64,000 nt of DNA, taken from NCBI RefSeq assembly GCF_001425445.1, contig NZ_LMQU01000012.1, positions 392,278-456,277 of the forward strand. Reading direction: 5' to 3'. Within the stretch, counting starts at the first letter, position 1, and each line of letters begins with the position of its first letter. Below, in pieces: positions 43,127 to 51,878 of this stretch. This stretch comes from Devosia sp. Leaf420 (lineage in GTDB: Bacteria > Pseudomonadota > Alphaproteobacteria > Rhizobiales > Devosiaceae). A program made the position numbers and the translations under genes. Under the pieces are notes generated by a model, which was not told the DNA's origin, made no database searches, and saw nothing but the letters and a program-made list of their open reading frames with translations.

Positions 43127-43912
43127 TCAGGCCCTAGGGGTTGGACCGCGTCGGGCGGGGTAGTCAAGATGTTTGCCGCCATCGAGGGCCAGCATCTGGC
43201 CGGTGAACGCGGGCATGGAGAGAATGGCGAGGACGCCTTGGGCAATTGCGTCGGGGTCTGCGTGGCGCTTGAGCGGCAAGGATTTCACGCTGTCGGCAAA
43301 ATCCTGATCGCTCTGGCCTTTGTGGGGCAGGACAGGCCCGGGGCCGATGGCATTGACGCGAATGGCGGGCGCCAGGGATTGGGCCATGGTTCGGGTTGCG
43401 GTCCACAACACGGATTTTGAAAGCGTGTAGCTGAAATAGGCCGGGCTTGGGTGCAGCACCCGTTCGTCGATCATGTTGATGATGTTTCCCTCGACGCCAT
43501 CTGGCAATTGTGCGGCGAAGTCGCGTGAAAGAAATATGGGGGCTTCGGCATGGACCGAAAAGTGCTGGTCCCAGAGTTCCTCGTTCACATCCTGGGCACT
43601 GTCGGGATCGAACACCGAGGCATTGTTGATCAGAATGGTGAGGGGGCCGAAAGGCTTGGCCGCCTCGGCGATCAGAACGGCGCGGCTTTTGCGATCCGAG
43701 AGGTCAGCCTGCACGGTCGTGGCGCGGCCGCCTGATGCGACGATTTCCGCAGCGACTTTTTCAGCGCCGTCTGCGCCGGAGCGATAGTGGATGACAACGG
43801 CATGGCCCTGTTTGGCCAGCGCCCTGGCAATCGTCGCGCCGATGCGGTCATTGGCGCCAGTGATGAGGGCCACGCCAGGCGTGTCGGGGAAAATCTGCGG
43901 CTGCTGGGACAT
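43127..43912 (-). CDS. SDR of the pteridine reductase/FolM type
   Basis: A 261-aa short-chain reductase with T-G-A-N-D-R-I-G at the cofactor loop. The arginine version T-G-x-x-x-R-I-G, followed by H-Y-R-S, is the form seen in pteridine reductases and FolM dihydromonapterin reductases, which use NADPH. The catalytic Y-T-L-S-K is intact, unlike in the SDR at 28572. Reduction of a pterin is likely but not proven. It lies just upstream of uvrC on the same strand, a common neighbour in this order. Confidence 0.85.
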   Translation of the reverse strand: MSQQPQIFPDTPGVALITGANDRIGATIARALAKQGHAVVIHYRSGADGAEKVAAEIVASGGRATTVQADLSDRKSRAVLIAEAAKPFGPLTILINNASVFDPDSAQDVNEELWDQHFSVHAEAPIFLSRDFAAQLPDGVEGNIINMIDERVLHPSPAYFSYTLSKSVLWTATRTMAQSLAPAIRVNAIGPGPVLPHKGQSDQDFADSVKSLPLKRHADPDAIAQGVLAILSMPAFTGQMLALDGGKHLDYPARRGPTPRA

Positions 43913-44097
43913 CGGAGTTCAACAGGTCGCCTTCGCGACCCCCTTTAACATATGTGGCTGACGCGACAGCCAAGGTGCTGTCGGTAGTGGAAAGAATTGT
44001 CAGACTACGGCAGCAGCTTGCGCTTTCGCCGGGTCAGGCGCGGGGTTAACCTGGGTTATGCGGACGGGAAATCCGCAGATGAGAGAGGGGGACTAAA

Positions 44098-44418
44098 ATG
44101 GACGTTGTAGTACCCATAGTGGTGCAGCTTATCGCCGGCGGTGCTGGCGGGAGTGTATTGGGGCAATTGGCACGATCGCTCAGCCTTGGACCGGTGGGCG
44201 ATAGCATAGTCGGTGCAATCGGTGGCGTGTTGGGCACGTTTCTGACGGGGCTTTTGCCCAATTTCGACACGCTTCTTGGCGCTTCATCGGCGACCAGCGC
44301 CATGGATTTGGGAGCGCTTGCCGGGCAGGGTGCGGTAGCTTTGATCATCGGCTGCGCGCTGACGGCTATCGTGGGCACGGTGAAGTCTTTCATGGTCAAG
44401 GGTAGGGCCATGCGATAG
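44098..44418 (+). CDS. Small glycine-rich membrane protein
   Basis: A 106-aa protein of two to three hydrophobic, glycine-rich segments (Q-L-I-A-G-G-A-G-G-S-V-L-G and G-A-I-G-G-V-L-G-T-F-L-T-G), with a basic C-terminal end. I recognise it only as a conserved small inner-membrane type; the function is unknown. A strong terminator follows. Confidence 0.75.
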   Translation: MDVVVPIVVQLIAGGAGGSVLGQLARSLSLGPVGDSIVGAIGGVLGTFLTGLLPNFDTLLGASSATSAMDLGALAGQGAVALIIGCALTAIVGTVKSFMVKGRAMR

Positions 44419-44426
44419 CTTGAAGG

Positions 44427-44462
44427 CGCCCCGCACGCTTTGCGATTTGTGGGGCGTTTTTT
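44427..44462 (+). terminator. Terminator after the small membrane protein gene
   Basis: CGCCCCGCA pairs with TGTGGGGCG (9 bp with one G-U), followed by TTTTTT, about 8 bp after the stop. Confidence 0.88.
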
Positions 44463-44480
44463 CCTGCCTTCGATGTGACC

Positions 44481-45398
44481 ATGTCCTCCCCCACCGACCA
44501 GAGCCCCGACAATCTCGGGCGCGCCATTGCCTTGACGCTCACCACCATTGCCGTTTTCGGCGTGCAGGATGCGGTGTCCAAGCTTCTCGTGCAAGATTAC
44601 TCGCCGTTCCAGATCACCATGATGCGCTATTGGGGATTTGCCCTGTTTGCGCTGGTGATGGTGGCGCGGCAGGGGCCGATTCGACAGGCCTTCCGTTCTG
44701 CCATGCCGAAGCGACAGATTTTGCGCGGCGTGCTGCTGATGGCCGATATCTGGTGTTTTGCGATCGCGCTGCAGACGGTGCCGCTCGGAGAATTGCAGGC
44801 GATCGTGATCGTCTACCCGCTGCTGGTGACGGTGTTCGCTATTCCGATCCTTGGGGAGAAGGTCGGGATTTTCCGGTTTGCAGCGGTGGGTGCCGGTTTG
44901 GTGGGCGCATTCGTGATCCTGCGGCCGGGCGGGGTGCCGATGACCTGGGGCGTCGTCTTCGCGCTGGCTTCGGCCTCGTTCTACGCCATCTACATTGTTT
45001 TGACGCGGCAGGTGTCGAAGGCCGATGGCGCGGGAACCAGCCTTGCCTATGCGTCCTGCGTGGGCTTGGTTCTCTCGAGCATGGTCGGCGTATTCTTCTG
45101 GCAGCCGATGGAGTGGCAGGCGCTGCTCATGGTGGTGCTCGTGATGATAACCACCTGCGCGGGACATGGCGTGATGGTCTTTGCGCTGGGCATGGCGCCG
45201 GCGAGCGTCTTGCAGCCGTTCAACTATTTCTCGCTGCCCTGGGCGATCGTTCTCAGTGTCGTTGTGTTTGGGCACTGGATCGATCCGGTTTCGCTGGTGG
45301 GCGCGGGAATTATCGTGATTGCCGGCTTGGTCGTGATGGCGCGGGAGCGGAAGAAGAAGATTCCTGCCGTGGTGGTGGCGCCGGTGGGAGAGGCCTAG
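44481..45398 (+). CDS. DMT-family (EamA) transporter
   Basis: A 305-aa membrane protein with about ten hydrophobic helices in two EamA repeats. Typical features are F-G-V-Q-D-A-V-S-K-L in helix 1, L-Q-A-I-V-I-V-Y-P-L and P-I-L-G-E-K-V-G in repeat 1, and V-V-F-G-H-W-I-D in repeat 2. It probably exports small metabolites. An in-frame GTG at 44475 is an alternative start; no strong ribosome-binding site is seen. Confidence 0.88.
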   Translation: MSSPTDQSPDNLGRAIALTLTTIAVFGVQDAVSKLLVQDYSPFQITMMRYWGFALFALVMVARQGPIRQAFRSAMPKRQILRGVLLMADIWCFAIALQTVPLGELQAIVIVYPLLVTVFAIPILGEKVGIFRFAAVGAGLVGAFVILRPGGVPMTWGVVFALASASFYAIYIVLTRQVSKADGAGTSLAYASCVGLVLSSMVGVFFWQPMEWQALLMVVLVMITTCAGHGVMVFALGMAPASVLQPFNYFSLPWAIVLSVVVFGHWIDPVSLVGAGIIVIAGLVVMARERKKKIPAVVVAPVGEA

Positions 45399-45413
45399 GG
45401 CGGCGCCACAAAA

Positions 45414-45449
45414 CCTCAGGATGGGCCCCGGCTCAAGGCCGGGGTAACG
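45414..45449. repeat. Half copy of the GGGGTGAC palindrome
   Basis: The right half of the repeat at 11701 (CCTCAGGATGGGCC to the GGGGTAAC end), located between the DMT gene and the convergent DUF2177 gene. Confidence 0.7.
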
Positions 45450-45480
45450 TCTTGTGTGTGGGTGCAGGTAGGCGATCAAG

Positions 45481-45876
45481 TCAGGCGAAGAATCTCGAGA
45501 TCCAGACGCCGGCGGCGGAGCTGACGGCGGTCAGGGTTGTGCCCCAGGCCATGTCGACTATGGCAACCTTGGGCGAGAAGCCCTGGATAGTCGAGAGATT
45601 GGTCAGGTCATAGGTGCCATAGGCGACGAAGCCCAGGATGGCGCCGAGGACGAGAGCTTTGACCACATCGCCATCGGCTGGCGCTGCAACGAGAGCGACG
45701 ATGCCGACGATGTAGGCGAGGTAAAACAACCCGGCGATAACGAGATTGGGCTGTTCGCGCATCAGGCCGCCGAGTTCGGGCATGTAAAAATTCTTGCCCA
45801 TGGTCGAAAGCCAGATGAAGTCGAGCGGGAAAAACACGATGGCGATAGCGCCGTAGAGAATGAGATATTTGGTCAA
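45481..45876 (-). CDS. DUF2177-family membrane protein
   Basis: A 131-aa protein with four hydrophobic segments. Conserved DUF2177 features are F-P-L-D-F-I-W-L-S near the start, Y-G-T-Y-D-L-T-N in the middle, and D-M-A-W-G-T near the end. Its function is unknown. Confidence 0.88.
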   Translation of the reverse strand: MTKYLILYGAIAIVFFPLDFIWLSTMGKNFYMPELGGLMREQPNLVIAGLFYLAYIVGIVALVAAPADGDVVKALVLGAILGFVAYGTYDLTNLSTIQGFSPKVAIVDMAWGTTLTAVSSAAGVWISRFFA

Positions 45877-45998
45877 GGTAAGCCTCCCCTAAAACTATTC
45901 AGGAAACGAGGCGCATTGCGTTCTGGATCACTTGCAGTAGCCCATGTGAAGGGGCATGTGTCTGGCAAGGACTGCCTGCGCACCCGAGGGGACCGACT

Positions 45999-46436
45999 AT
46001 GGGATTGCTCCAAATTGCCTTGATCCTGCTGTTGATCGGCGGTGGCTGGACCTTGCTCACCCGCAAGAAGGTGACGCGGGAGCGCGATGCGCTGACCTTG
46101 CGCCGCGTCGACGCCTATATCGAAACCATCAGGCGAGAGCGGCGCAATGCGGATCTCGTGGCGATGAGCGACAGTGAATTGCGCGACCTGCTGCATGCCG
46201 GAGCGCGGAACTATCGGGTGGCGAGTGAGAAGCGGACCTGGTTTCTGCTTGGTGTTGGCGGGGTAACGCTTTTTTCCGCCATTGCGATTGCGAGCCATGA
46301 CGGATGGCGCGGCTTTGGAATTGCCATGTTGGTCGGCGCGATTGCGGCCTATGGTCTGAATGAGTTTCTGGCGCGCAGGGCGCGGGCGCCGCTGGAGCGG
46401 CACGGGATCGATGTCGAGCGGTTGATCGTCGAATAA
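45999..46436 (+). CDS. Hypothetical membrane protein
   Basis: A 145-aa protein with an N-terminal membrane helix (L-L-Q-I-A-L-I-L-L-L-I-G-G-G-W), a charged helical cytoplasmic segment (R-R-V-D-A-Y-I-E-T-I-R-R-E-R-R), and two further hydrophobic segments near residues 83-117. Not recognised. The ATG follows GAGGGGACC. A terminator lies at the 3' end. Confidence 0.65.
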   Translation: MGLLQIALILLLIGGGWTLLTRKKVTRERDALTLRRVDAYIETIRRERRNADLVAMSDSELRDLLHAGARNYRVASEKRTWFLLGVGGVTLFSAIAIASHDGWRGFGIAMLVGAIAAYGLNEFLARRARAPLERHGIDVERLIVE

Positions 46437-46462
46437 AAAAGCACCGAGCCGAAGCCCGGTGC
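46435..46462. terminator. Bidirectional terminator
   Basis: GCACCG and CGGTGC stem, flanked by AAAAAA on the left (a T run for the minus-strand SH3 gene), between convergent genes ending at 46436 and 46484. Confidence 0.8.
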
Positions 46463-46483
46463 CTTTGATCATGTCAGGGTCGG

Positions 46484-46969
46484 TTATTGGCCGACGCAGA
46501 AGTAGCCATTGGGGCCATTGTAGCAGAAGCTGGCGCCCGGATTGCTCGGGTAGGGGTAGTTAGGACGCGGCGGACGCGGATTCCAATGTGGCGGACGCGG
46601 CGGTGGGCCGGGGTTCCAGTGCGGCGGGCGCGGCTGGTTCCAGTGGGGAGGACGCGGTGGCGGAGGTGGCTCATAGCCGCCATCCCATCCACCATTCCAG
46701 CCGCCGCCGCCGCCGGTCGAGAGATAGTTTGCCGAGACCCAACCATCTGGGCCGCGCTTTTCGATGTAGCACCAGCTACCGCGACAATATTGGACGTCCA
46801 CACGTTCGCCGCGGCGCAATGCATCGACGACACCATAACCGGTACCCGGACCGGAGCGGACGTTTACATTGCTGGTTGCGACTGCAGGAGCGGCCGAAGC
46901 CGCAGCGGTGGTTGCCAGTACTGCCAGGGTTGCGAGCGTGGAGGCTATGAGCTTGCGATTGAAGGCCAT
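46484..46969 (-). CDS. Secreted SH3-domain protein with proline-rich tail
   Basis: A 161-aa protein with a signal peptide (K-L-I-A-S-T-L-A-T-L then A-S-A-A-P), a bacterial SH3 domain with N-V-R-S-G-P-G-T-G-Y-G-V-V and G-W-V-S-A-N-Y-L, then a glycine patch and a proline-rich tail with several P-P-H-W-N repeats. SH3 domains of this kind bind cell-wall or periplasmic targets. A second, smaller SH3 protein is at 51451. Confidence 0.87.
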   Translation of the reverse strand: MAFNRKLIASTLATLAVLATTAAASAAPAVATSNVNVRSGPGTGYGVVDALRRGERVDVQYCRGSWCYIEKRGPDGWVSANYLSTGGGGGWNGGWDGGYEPPPPPRPPHWNQPRPPHWNPGPPPRPPHWNPRPPRPNYPYPSNPGASFCYNGPNGYFCVGQ

Positions 46970-47146
46970 GGGAGTTCTCCTTTCCCTGTCGTTGGCTTTG
47001 TTTGCCTGGGACTAATTAAGCGCATTGCGGATGAACCCAGACTGAACAAAGCCTTTAGACTTCAGATAGCCCAGACGTTTCACGGTGCGTTGATTGGAGA
47101 AATGCGCGAAATGGCGCGGCGTTGCTCGCGGACAGGGGTGTCCGCG

Positions 47147-47569
47147 TTAAAATTGCAGCAGATCGGTAAAACGCTTGAGGATCTGGCCGAACTTCTTGCG
47201 TTGCTTGGGCTTGAGTTCGCCGAGAAGCGCCTCTTCGAGCTGGGCCCAATGATCGGCAAGACTATTGCGGATGCGAATGCCGCGCTCGGTCAACGCAACG
47301 CCGGGAACCAGCTCCGGGCCGACCGCACGCCGATCGATCAAGTCGCGCTCGATGAGGCGGCTGAGGCGGGGGTTGAGGGATTCTAGGGAAAGGCCAAGTT
47401 CATCGGCAAGCGCCTGTTCAGTCGTGCCGGAGCGACCAAGCTCGAACAGCACGGCGTCATCACCTGGCTCGAGACCGCGTTCCTTGAGCGGCACGAGCAG
47501 CGCCTTGTGTGCCAATTGGCCGGCGGCGATGAGCCGGTAGAGCACGGAGCTGGGTGAAGGTTTGGACAT
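47147..47569 (-). CDS. MarR-family transcriptional regulator
   Basis: A 140-aa winged-helix regulator. The HTH region is T-E-Q-A-L-A-D-E-L-G-L-S-L-E-S-L-N-P-R-L-S-R-L-I, followed by a shorter wing than usual (D-R-R-A-V-G-P-E-L-V). The MarR assignment is fair. Its target is not visible; it is divergent from the LysR gene about 200 bp away. Confidence 0.78.
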   Translation of the reverse strand: MSKPSPSSVLYRLIAAGQLAHKALLVPLKERGLEPGDDAVLFELGRSGTTEQALADELGLSLESLNPRLSRLIERDLIDRRAVGPELVPGVALTERGIRIRNSLADHWAQLEEALLGELKPKQRKKFGQILKRFTDLLQF

Positions 47570-47767
47570 AAGCGGGAAAATAGTCCGAACTCCAGTTACG
47601 CGTCGATGATGCTTCTATCCTATCGTTAATCAGGCAACGACCAAGACCCGTTATTGTTCACTCAGCGCAGATGAGTTATGCGTCCATTTGCAGGGTTGAG
47701 CGATGCAATCGCGCTTGTCTCGGCATAAGGCGGCGCGCCGCGGCGTGCGAGCAGCGAGGGACCAAAC

Positions 47768-48664
47768 ATGCAGGATCTGGCCCGCATTCGTGCATTCGTG
47801 CAGGTCTTCGACTCAGGCGGTTTTTCCTCGGCCGCGCGGCTCCACGGCCGCTCCAAGGCGCTGCTCAGCAAATATGTCACCGATCTCGAAGATTATCTCG
47901 GCGTGCGCCTGATGAATCGCACGACGCGAAAGCTCAGCCTCACCGAAGCGGGCGAAGCATATTATCGTGAAGCCTCGTCACTGCTGCAGCAACTCGACGA
48001 TCTCGACGCGACCATAACCGACCAGACGGCAGAGCCGCGCGGCATGTTGCGGGTCTCGGCACCGCGTAATTTCGGCGAGTCGACGCTGGCGCCGGCAATC
48101 TTCGAGTATCTCAAGAAGTATCCAAAAGTGTCGCTCGATCTCCGGCTGGAGGATCGCTATGTCGATCTCGTCGATGAGGGGATCGATGTGGCGTTGCGGA
48201 TTTCGACGCTGGCGGATTCCTCGCTGATCGCGCGCAAGATCGCCGATATGCATGTGGTTGTCGGCGCGGCGCCATCGCTGCTGCAGGCGGTTGGTGCGCC
48301 CAAGCACCCTGAGGATTTGCGGCATTTGCCCTGCATTATCGACGTCAACCTGCAGGGGCAATCGAATTGGCGGTTCATCGAGGACGGCAAGACCATCTCG
48401 GTGCCGGTCAATGGGCCGCTGCGCGTCAATTCGCCTTTGGCGGCACGCAAGGCGGCGGCGATGGGCCTTGGATTCGTCGTATTGCCTTCGTACCTCGCTG
48501 ATCCGCTGGTGGCGAGTGGAGAGCTCGTGCCGGTGCTGCCCGGCTTTCTGCCCACGGGGCAGACGCTGCAGGCCGTCTATCCGCATCGGCGGCATCTGGC
48601 GGGCAAGGTGCGGGCGCTGATCGACCATCTGGTGGACTGGTTCGCCACCCACCCGATCAACTGA
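47768..48664 (+). CDS. LysR-family transcriptional regulator
   Basis: A 298-aa LysR regulator. The N-terminal HTH is R-A-F-V-Q-V-F-D-S-G-G-F-S-S-A-A-R, with the R-T-T-R-K-L-S-L-T-E-A-G linker typical of the family, then a two-lobed ligand-binding domain. The ATG follows GAGGGACC. The target cannot be read; it starts near the MarR gene and runs toward the metal transporter gene 14 bp downstream, which could share a transcript. Confidence 0.92.
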   Translation: MQDLARIRAFVQVFDSGGFSSAARLHGRSKALLSKYVTDLEDYLGVRLMNRTTRKLSLTEAGEAYYREASSLLQQLDDLDATITDQTAEPRGMLRVSAPRNFGESTLAPAIFEYLKKYPKVSLDLRLEDRYVDLVDEGIDVALRISTLADSSLIARKIADMHVVVGAAPSLLQAVGAPKHPEDLRHLPCIIDVNLQGQSNWRFIEDGKTISVPVNGPLRVNSPLAARKAAAMGLGFVVLPSYLADPLVASGELVPVLPGFLPTGQTLQAVYPHRRHLAGKVRALIDHLVDWFATHPIN

Positions 48665-48678
48665 CGGATTCTGCTGGC

Positions 48679-50337
48679 GTGACTATTGCTGCTATCCGAG
48701 CTCAGGCCTTGCGCCTTGTGGTGTTCTTGCTTGCGGTTCTTGGGCTGGCTCAGCCCACCTTCGCACATCCTCATATTTTCATCGACGCAAAGGTCGATGT
48801 TGTCTTTGACGACGCCGGGCGCATTGCGGCGCTGCGGCACCACTGGACATTCGACACTGCCTTTTCCGTTTGGATGGTGCAGGGGCTCGACACCAATGGC
48901 GATGGCACGGTCAGCACTGAAGAGATGCAGCCGCTTGCCGACGACAACATGAACGGGCTCGCGCAGTACGATTTCTACACTTATGCCGGGGATGGCATGG
49001 CGTTCACACCGGCCGGCGACCAGCGGATGCGCTATGAAAACAATCGGGTGACGCTCGATTATTCGATCAATGCCACCGAGCCCGTCGCGCCAGGATCGAA
49101 GTTCGAACTCGGGATTTTTGACGCCGAATATTATGTGGCCATCAGCTTCGCCGATGCTTCCGCGGTGCAATTGGTAAACGCACCGGCAAGTTGTTCGACG
49201 CGACTGGTGCCGCCTGCGCCCATGGACAAGGCGACCGAAGACCGGCTCTATGCGCTGGGTCCGGATGTTCTTGAATTACCGCCTGACCTGGCGGCCGCGA
49301 TGCGCGGCACGCAGGGGATGATCGTCATTTCTTGTGGTCCCGCACCGGCGCCCACGACAGCGCTGGAGGCGACGCAGCACGTGGCCGAGGCGCGGCCGAC
49401 GGCGCCTTTTGGTGGTCCGCCGCCTGAGCGTGGGCTCAACCTGCCACGCACCGGTTTTTTCGGCTGGATCCAGCAGGAGCAGCGCAATTTTTACGCCGCG
49501 ATGACCGGGGCGCTTGATCGCATGCGCAGCGATTGGACGGCGTTCTGGCTGCTTGGCGGGCTGAGCTTCCTCTACGGCGTGTTTCATTCTGCGGGGCCGG
49601 GGCACGGCAAGGTGGTTATCTCGTCCTATGTGCTCGCCAATGAGCGTCAGTTGCGGCAGGGGATTGCGCTCAGTGCGGTGTCGGCGCTGTTGCAATCCAT
49701 TGTGGCAATCGTCTTTGTTTTGTTGCTAGCCGGCGTGTTGCGGCTGACAAGTACTGCGCTTGGCGACGCGGCTTATTGGGTCGAAATCCTCAGCTACGCG
49801 ATGGTCGCGCTGCTTGGTGTGTGGCTGCTGCTGCGCAAGATTTTTGGCTGGGGGCATCACCACCACCATCATCCAGAGCCCATACCGGTGCGCCGCGATA
49901 TCTGGCATGATCATGATGGACACGCGCATGAGCATCATGACCACGACCATGATCACCACCATCACGGGCATGACCACGACCACCATCATATGCACCATGC
50001 CGTGGCGCCGGCTGATCTAAGGGGTAATTGGCGCGAAAAGCTGGGAGTCGTGCTGGCGGTGGGGTTGCGACCGTGCTCTGGCGCATTGGTGGTGATGGTC
50101 TTTGCGCTGTCGCAGGGTGTGTTGATGGCAGGCGTCGTCTCCGTCTTGCTGATGGGGCTGGGTACGGCGATCACCGTTGCGGTGCTGGCGTCGCTGGCCG
50201 TTGGCGCAAAGGGGCTCGTGAGCCGGCTTGGTGGTGGCGAGAGCGTTCTGGCACAGCGGATCGTCTGGTGGGCCGAATTGGCGGGCGCGGCTTTCGTGCT
50301 GATGTTCGGTATTCTCCTCCTGATGGCGAGCCTTTAG
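48679..50337 (+). CDS. DUF1007-NicO (ZevAB/RcnA-like) metal transporter fusion
   Basis: A 552-aa fusion. Residues 1-28 form a signal peptide. The periplasmic DUF1007 domain starts H-P-H-I-F-I-D-A-K-V and contains an EF-hand-like D-T-N-G-D-G-T-V-S-T-E-E. The C-terminal half is a NicO/RcnA-type transporter with the G-P-G-H-G-K-V-V-I-S-S-Y segment and G-L-R-P-C-S-G-A near the end. Between two helices is a loop of about 45 residues, mostly His and Asp, that would bind zinc, nickel or cobalt. In Haemophilus the separate proteins ZevA (DUF1007) and ZevB (NicO) act together in zinc use. The start is GTG. Confidence 0.9.
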   Translation: MTIAAIRAQALRLVVFLLAVLGLAQPTFAHPHIFIDAKVDVVFDDAGRIAALRHHWTFDTAFSVWMVQGLDTNGDGTVSTEEMQPLADDNMNGLAQYDFYTYAGDGMAFTPAGDQRMRYENNRVTLDYSINATEPVAPGSKFELGIFDAEYYVAISFADASAVQLVNAPASCSTRLVPPAPMDKATEDRLYALGPDVLELPPDLAAAMRGTQGMIVISCGPAPAPTTALEATQHVAEARPTAPFGGPPPERGLNLPRTGFFGWIQQEQRNFYAAMTGALDRMRSDWTAFWLLGGLSFLYGVFHSAGPGHGKVVISSYVLANERQLRQGIALSAVSALLQSIVAIVFVLLLAGVLRLTSTALGDAAYWVEILSYAMVALLGVWLLLRKIFGWGHHHHHHPEPIPVRRDIWHDHDGHAHEHHDHDHDHHHHGHDHDHHHMHHAVAPADLRGNWREKLGVVLAVGLRPCSGALVVMVFALSQGVLMAGVVSVLLMGLGTAITVAVLASLAVGAKGLVSRLGGGESVLAQRIVWWAELAGAAFVLMFGILLLMASL

Positions 50338-50424
50338 AGCGCGACCCAGTGCCGCCTTGCGGCGGGGCGAGAAGCGGCTATGGTGCGGCCAAAATCTGGA
50401 CTCATTCCAAGACCGGCCCCCAAA

Positions 50425-51447
50425 ATGTCCGACCACCTGCCTAAAGATCACCCGCCCGTTCCGGCGCAAAAGGTTGGCGTGCTGCTGCTCAATCTCGGCA
50501 CGCCTGACGCGACCGATTTCTGGAGCGTGCGGCGCTATCTCAAAGAGTTTCTGTCCGACCGGCGCGTGATCGATACCAATCGGTTGATCTGGTGGCCGAT
50601 CCTCAACCTCATCATTCTCAATTTCCGGCCGCAAAAGGCGGGGCATGCCTATGCGCAGATTTGGGACAAAGAGCGCAATGAGAGCCCGCTGCGGGTTATC
50701 ACGCGGGCCCAGACAGAGGCGCTGGCGGCGCGTATGTCGGGCGATGGCGTAATGGTCGAATATGCCATGCGCTACGGCAATCCTTCGACCAAGAGCGTGC
50801 TTGAAAAGATGCAGGCGGCCGGGTGCCAGAAAATCCTGCTCGTGCCGCTCTATCCGCATTATTCGGCGACGACGACCGCGACGGCGAATGACAAGGCGTT
50901 CGATGCGCTCAAGCAGATGCGGTGGCAGCCGGCGGTGCGGACGGCGCCGGCTTATTTCGAGGATGCCAAATATATCGAGACGCTCGGCAATTCGATCCGC
51001 GACGGGGTTGCCAAGCTCGATTTCGAGCCTGATCTCGTGATCACCAGCTATCACGGCATGCCGGTCGAATATCTCAAGAAGGGCGATCCGTACCATTGCC
51101 AGTGTTACAAGACGACGCGGTTGGTGCGGGAATATCTGGGCTGGCCCAAGGAGAAGCTGATGGTCACCTTCCAGAGCCGGTTCGGACCCACGGAATGGCT
51201 GCAGCCATATACCGACAAGACGCTCGAGGCGTTGCCGGGCCGGGGGATCAAGAAAGTCGCGATCTTGGCGCCGGCATTTTCGGCGGACTGCATCGAGACG
51301 CTCGAAGAAATCGCCATGGGGGGCAAGGATACCTTCATGGAGGCGGGCGGGGAAAACTATGCCTATATCCCGTGCCTTAATGACAGCCCCGCTGGCATGG
51401 ACATGATTGAATCCATGGTGCGCCGCGAATTGTCTGGGTGGCTCTGA
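50425..51447 (+). CDS. hemH: Ferrochelatase
   Basis: A 340-aa enzyme inserting Fe2+ into protoporphyrin IX, the last step of protoheme synthesis. The motif S-Y-H-G-M-P with the metal-site histidine is present, preceded by L-V-P-L-Y-P-H-Y-S-A and followed by F-Q-S-R-F-G-P-T-E-W-L and L-A-P-A-F-S-A-D-C-I-E-T. The C-Q-C pair after H-G-M-P is common in alphaproteobacterial forms. An ATG at 50380 in frame is an alternative start. Confidence 0.95.
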   Translation: MSDHLPKDHPPVPAQKVGVLLLNLGTPDATDFWSVRRYLKEFLSDRRVIDTNRLIWWPILNLIILNFRPQKAGHAYAQIWDKERNESPLRVITRAQTEALAARMSGDGVMVEYAMRYGNPSTKSVLEKMQAAGCQKILLVPLYPHYSATTTATANDKAFDALKQMRWQPAVRTAPAYFEDAKYIETLGNSIRDGVAKLDFEPDLVITSYHGMPVEYLKKGDPYHCQCYKTTRLVREYLGWPKEKLMVTFQSRFGPTEWLQPYTDKTLEALPGRGIKKVAILAPAFSADCIETLEEIAMGGKDTFMEAGGENYAYIPCLNDSPAGMDMIESMVRRELSGWL

Positions 51448-51450
51448 AGG

Positions 51451-51744
51451 CTACCAGCCTGGGCCGCTGAAATCAGGCGGGGTGGCGCGGATCTTGGCGG
51501 ACCAGCCGACGAGCCATGAGGCGTCGACCCAGCCGGTATCGGTGACGAAGCACCAGCGATCGTTACGGGTGCAATAATCGAGCGTGACTTCGGTGCCGTC
51601 GGGTATACGGCCGATGATGCCGTATTCCATGCCGGGGCCGGTGCGGACGGCGATGTTGCCGCCTTTGACGCGGGCTGTGGGTTCGTCTGCGAGGGCAGGG
51701 GTGACGGCCAGCGCCATAAGGGCGGGGATGAGCAGGGCGCGCAT
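51451..51744 (-). CDS. Small secreted SH3-domain protein
   Basis: A 97-aa protein with a signal peptide (A-L-L-I-P-A-L-M-A-L then P-A-L-A-D) and a bacterial SH3 domain: N-I-A-V-R-T-G-P-G-M-E-Y-G-I-I-G, D-R-W-C-F-V and G-W-V-D-A-S-W. It is similar in design to the SH3 protein at 46484 but lacks the proline tail. It starts convergent to hemH. The signal peptide fixes the start at 51744. Confidence 0.87.
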   Translation of the reverse strand: MRALLIPALMALAVTPALADEPTARVKGGNIAVRTGPGMEYGIIGRIPDGTEVTLDYCTRNDRWCFVTDTGWVDASWLVGWSAKIRATPPDFSGPGW

Positions 51745-51808
51745 GAGGCAATCCTTGGGTTTGCCTGTTCTTGCCGCAGCGGCGTGGCCTAGACAAGGCG
51801 GCTGGCCC

Positions 51809-51840
51809 AAAAAGAAAACGACCGCCCGGAGGCGGCCGCT
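51809..51840 (-). terminator. Terminator after the glycine-zipper protein gene
   Basis: CCGCC-cgga-GGCGG stem with a T-rich run on the minus strand (reverse of AAAAAGAAAA), downstream of the gene ending at 51879. Confidence 0.6.
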
Positions 51841-51878
51841 TTCGGAATTTTCGGCTAATTACTGCGCAGCGACAGTAA

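Noticed and set aside
44046..45479. A 477-codon minus-strand frame over the DMT gene
   Set aside because: Histidine- and arginine-rich antisense composition and no recognisable domain; the plus-strand EamA protein is clear.
49726..49998. A methionine- and valine-rich minus-strand frame over the His-rich loop
   Set aside because: It is the complement of CAT/CAC histidine codons in the metal transporter gene.
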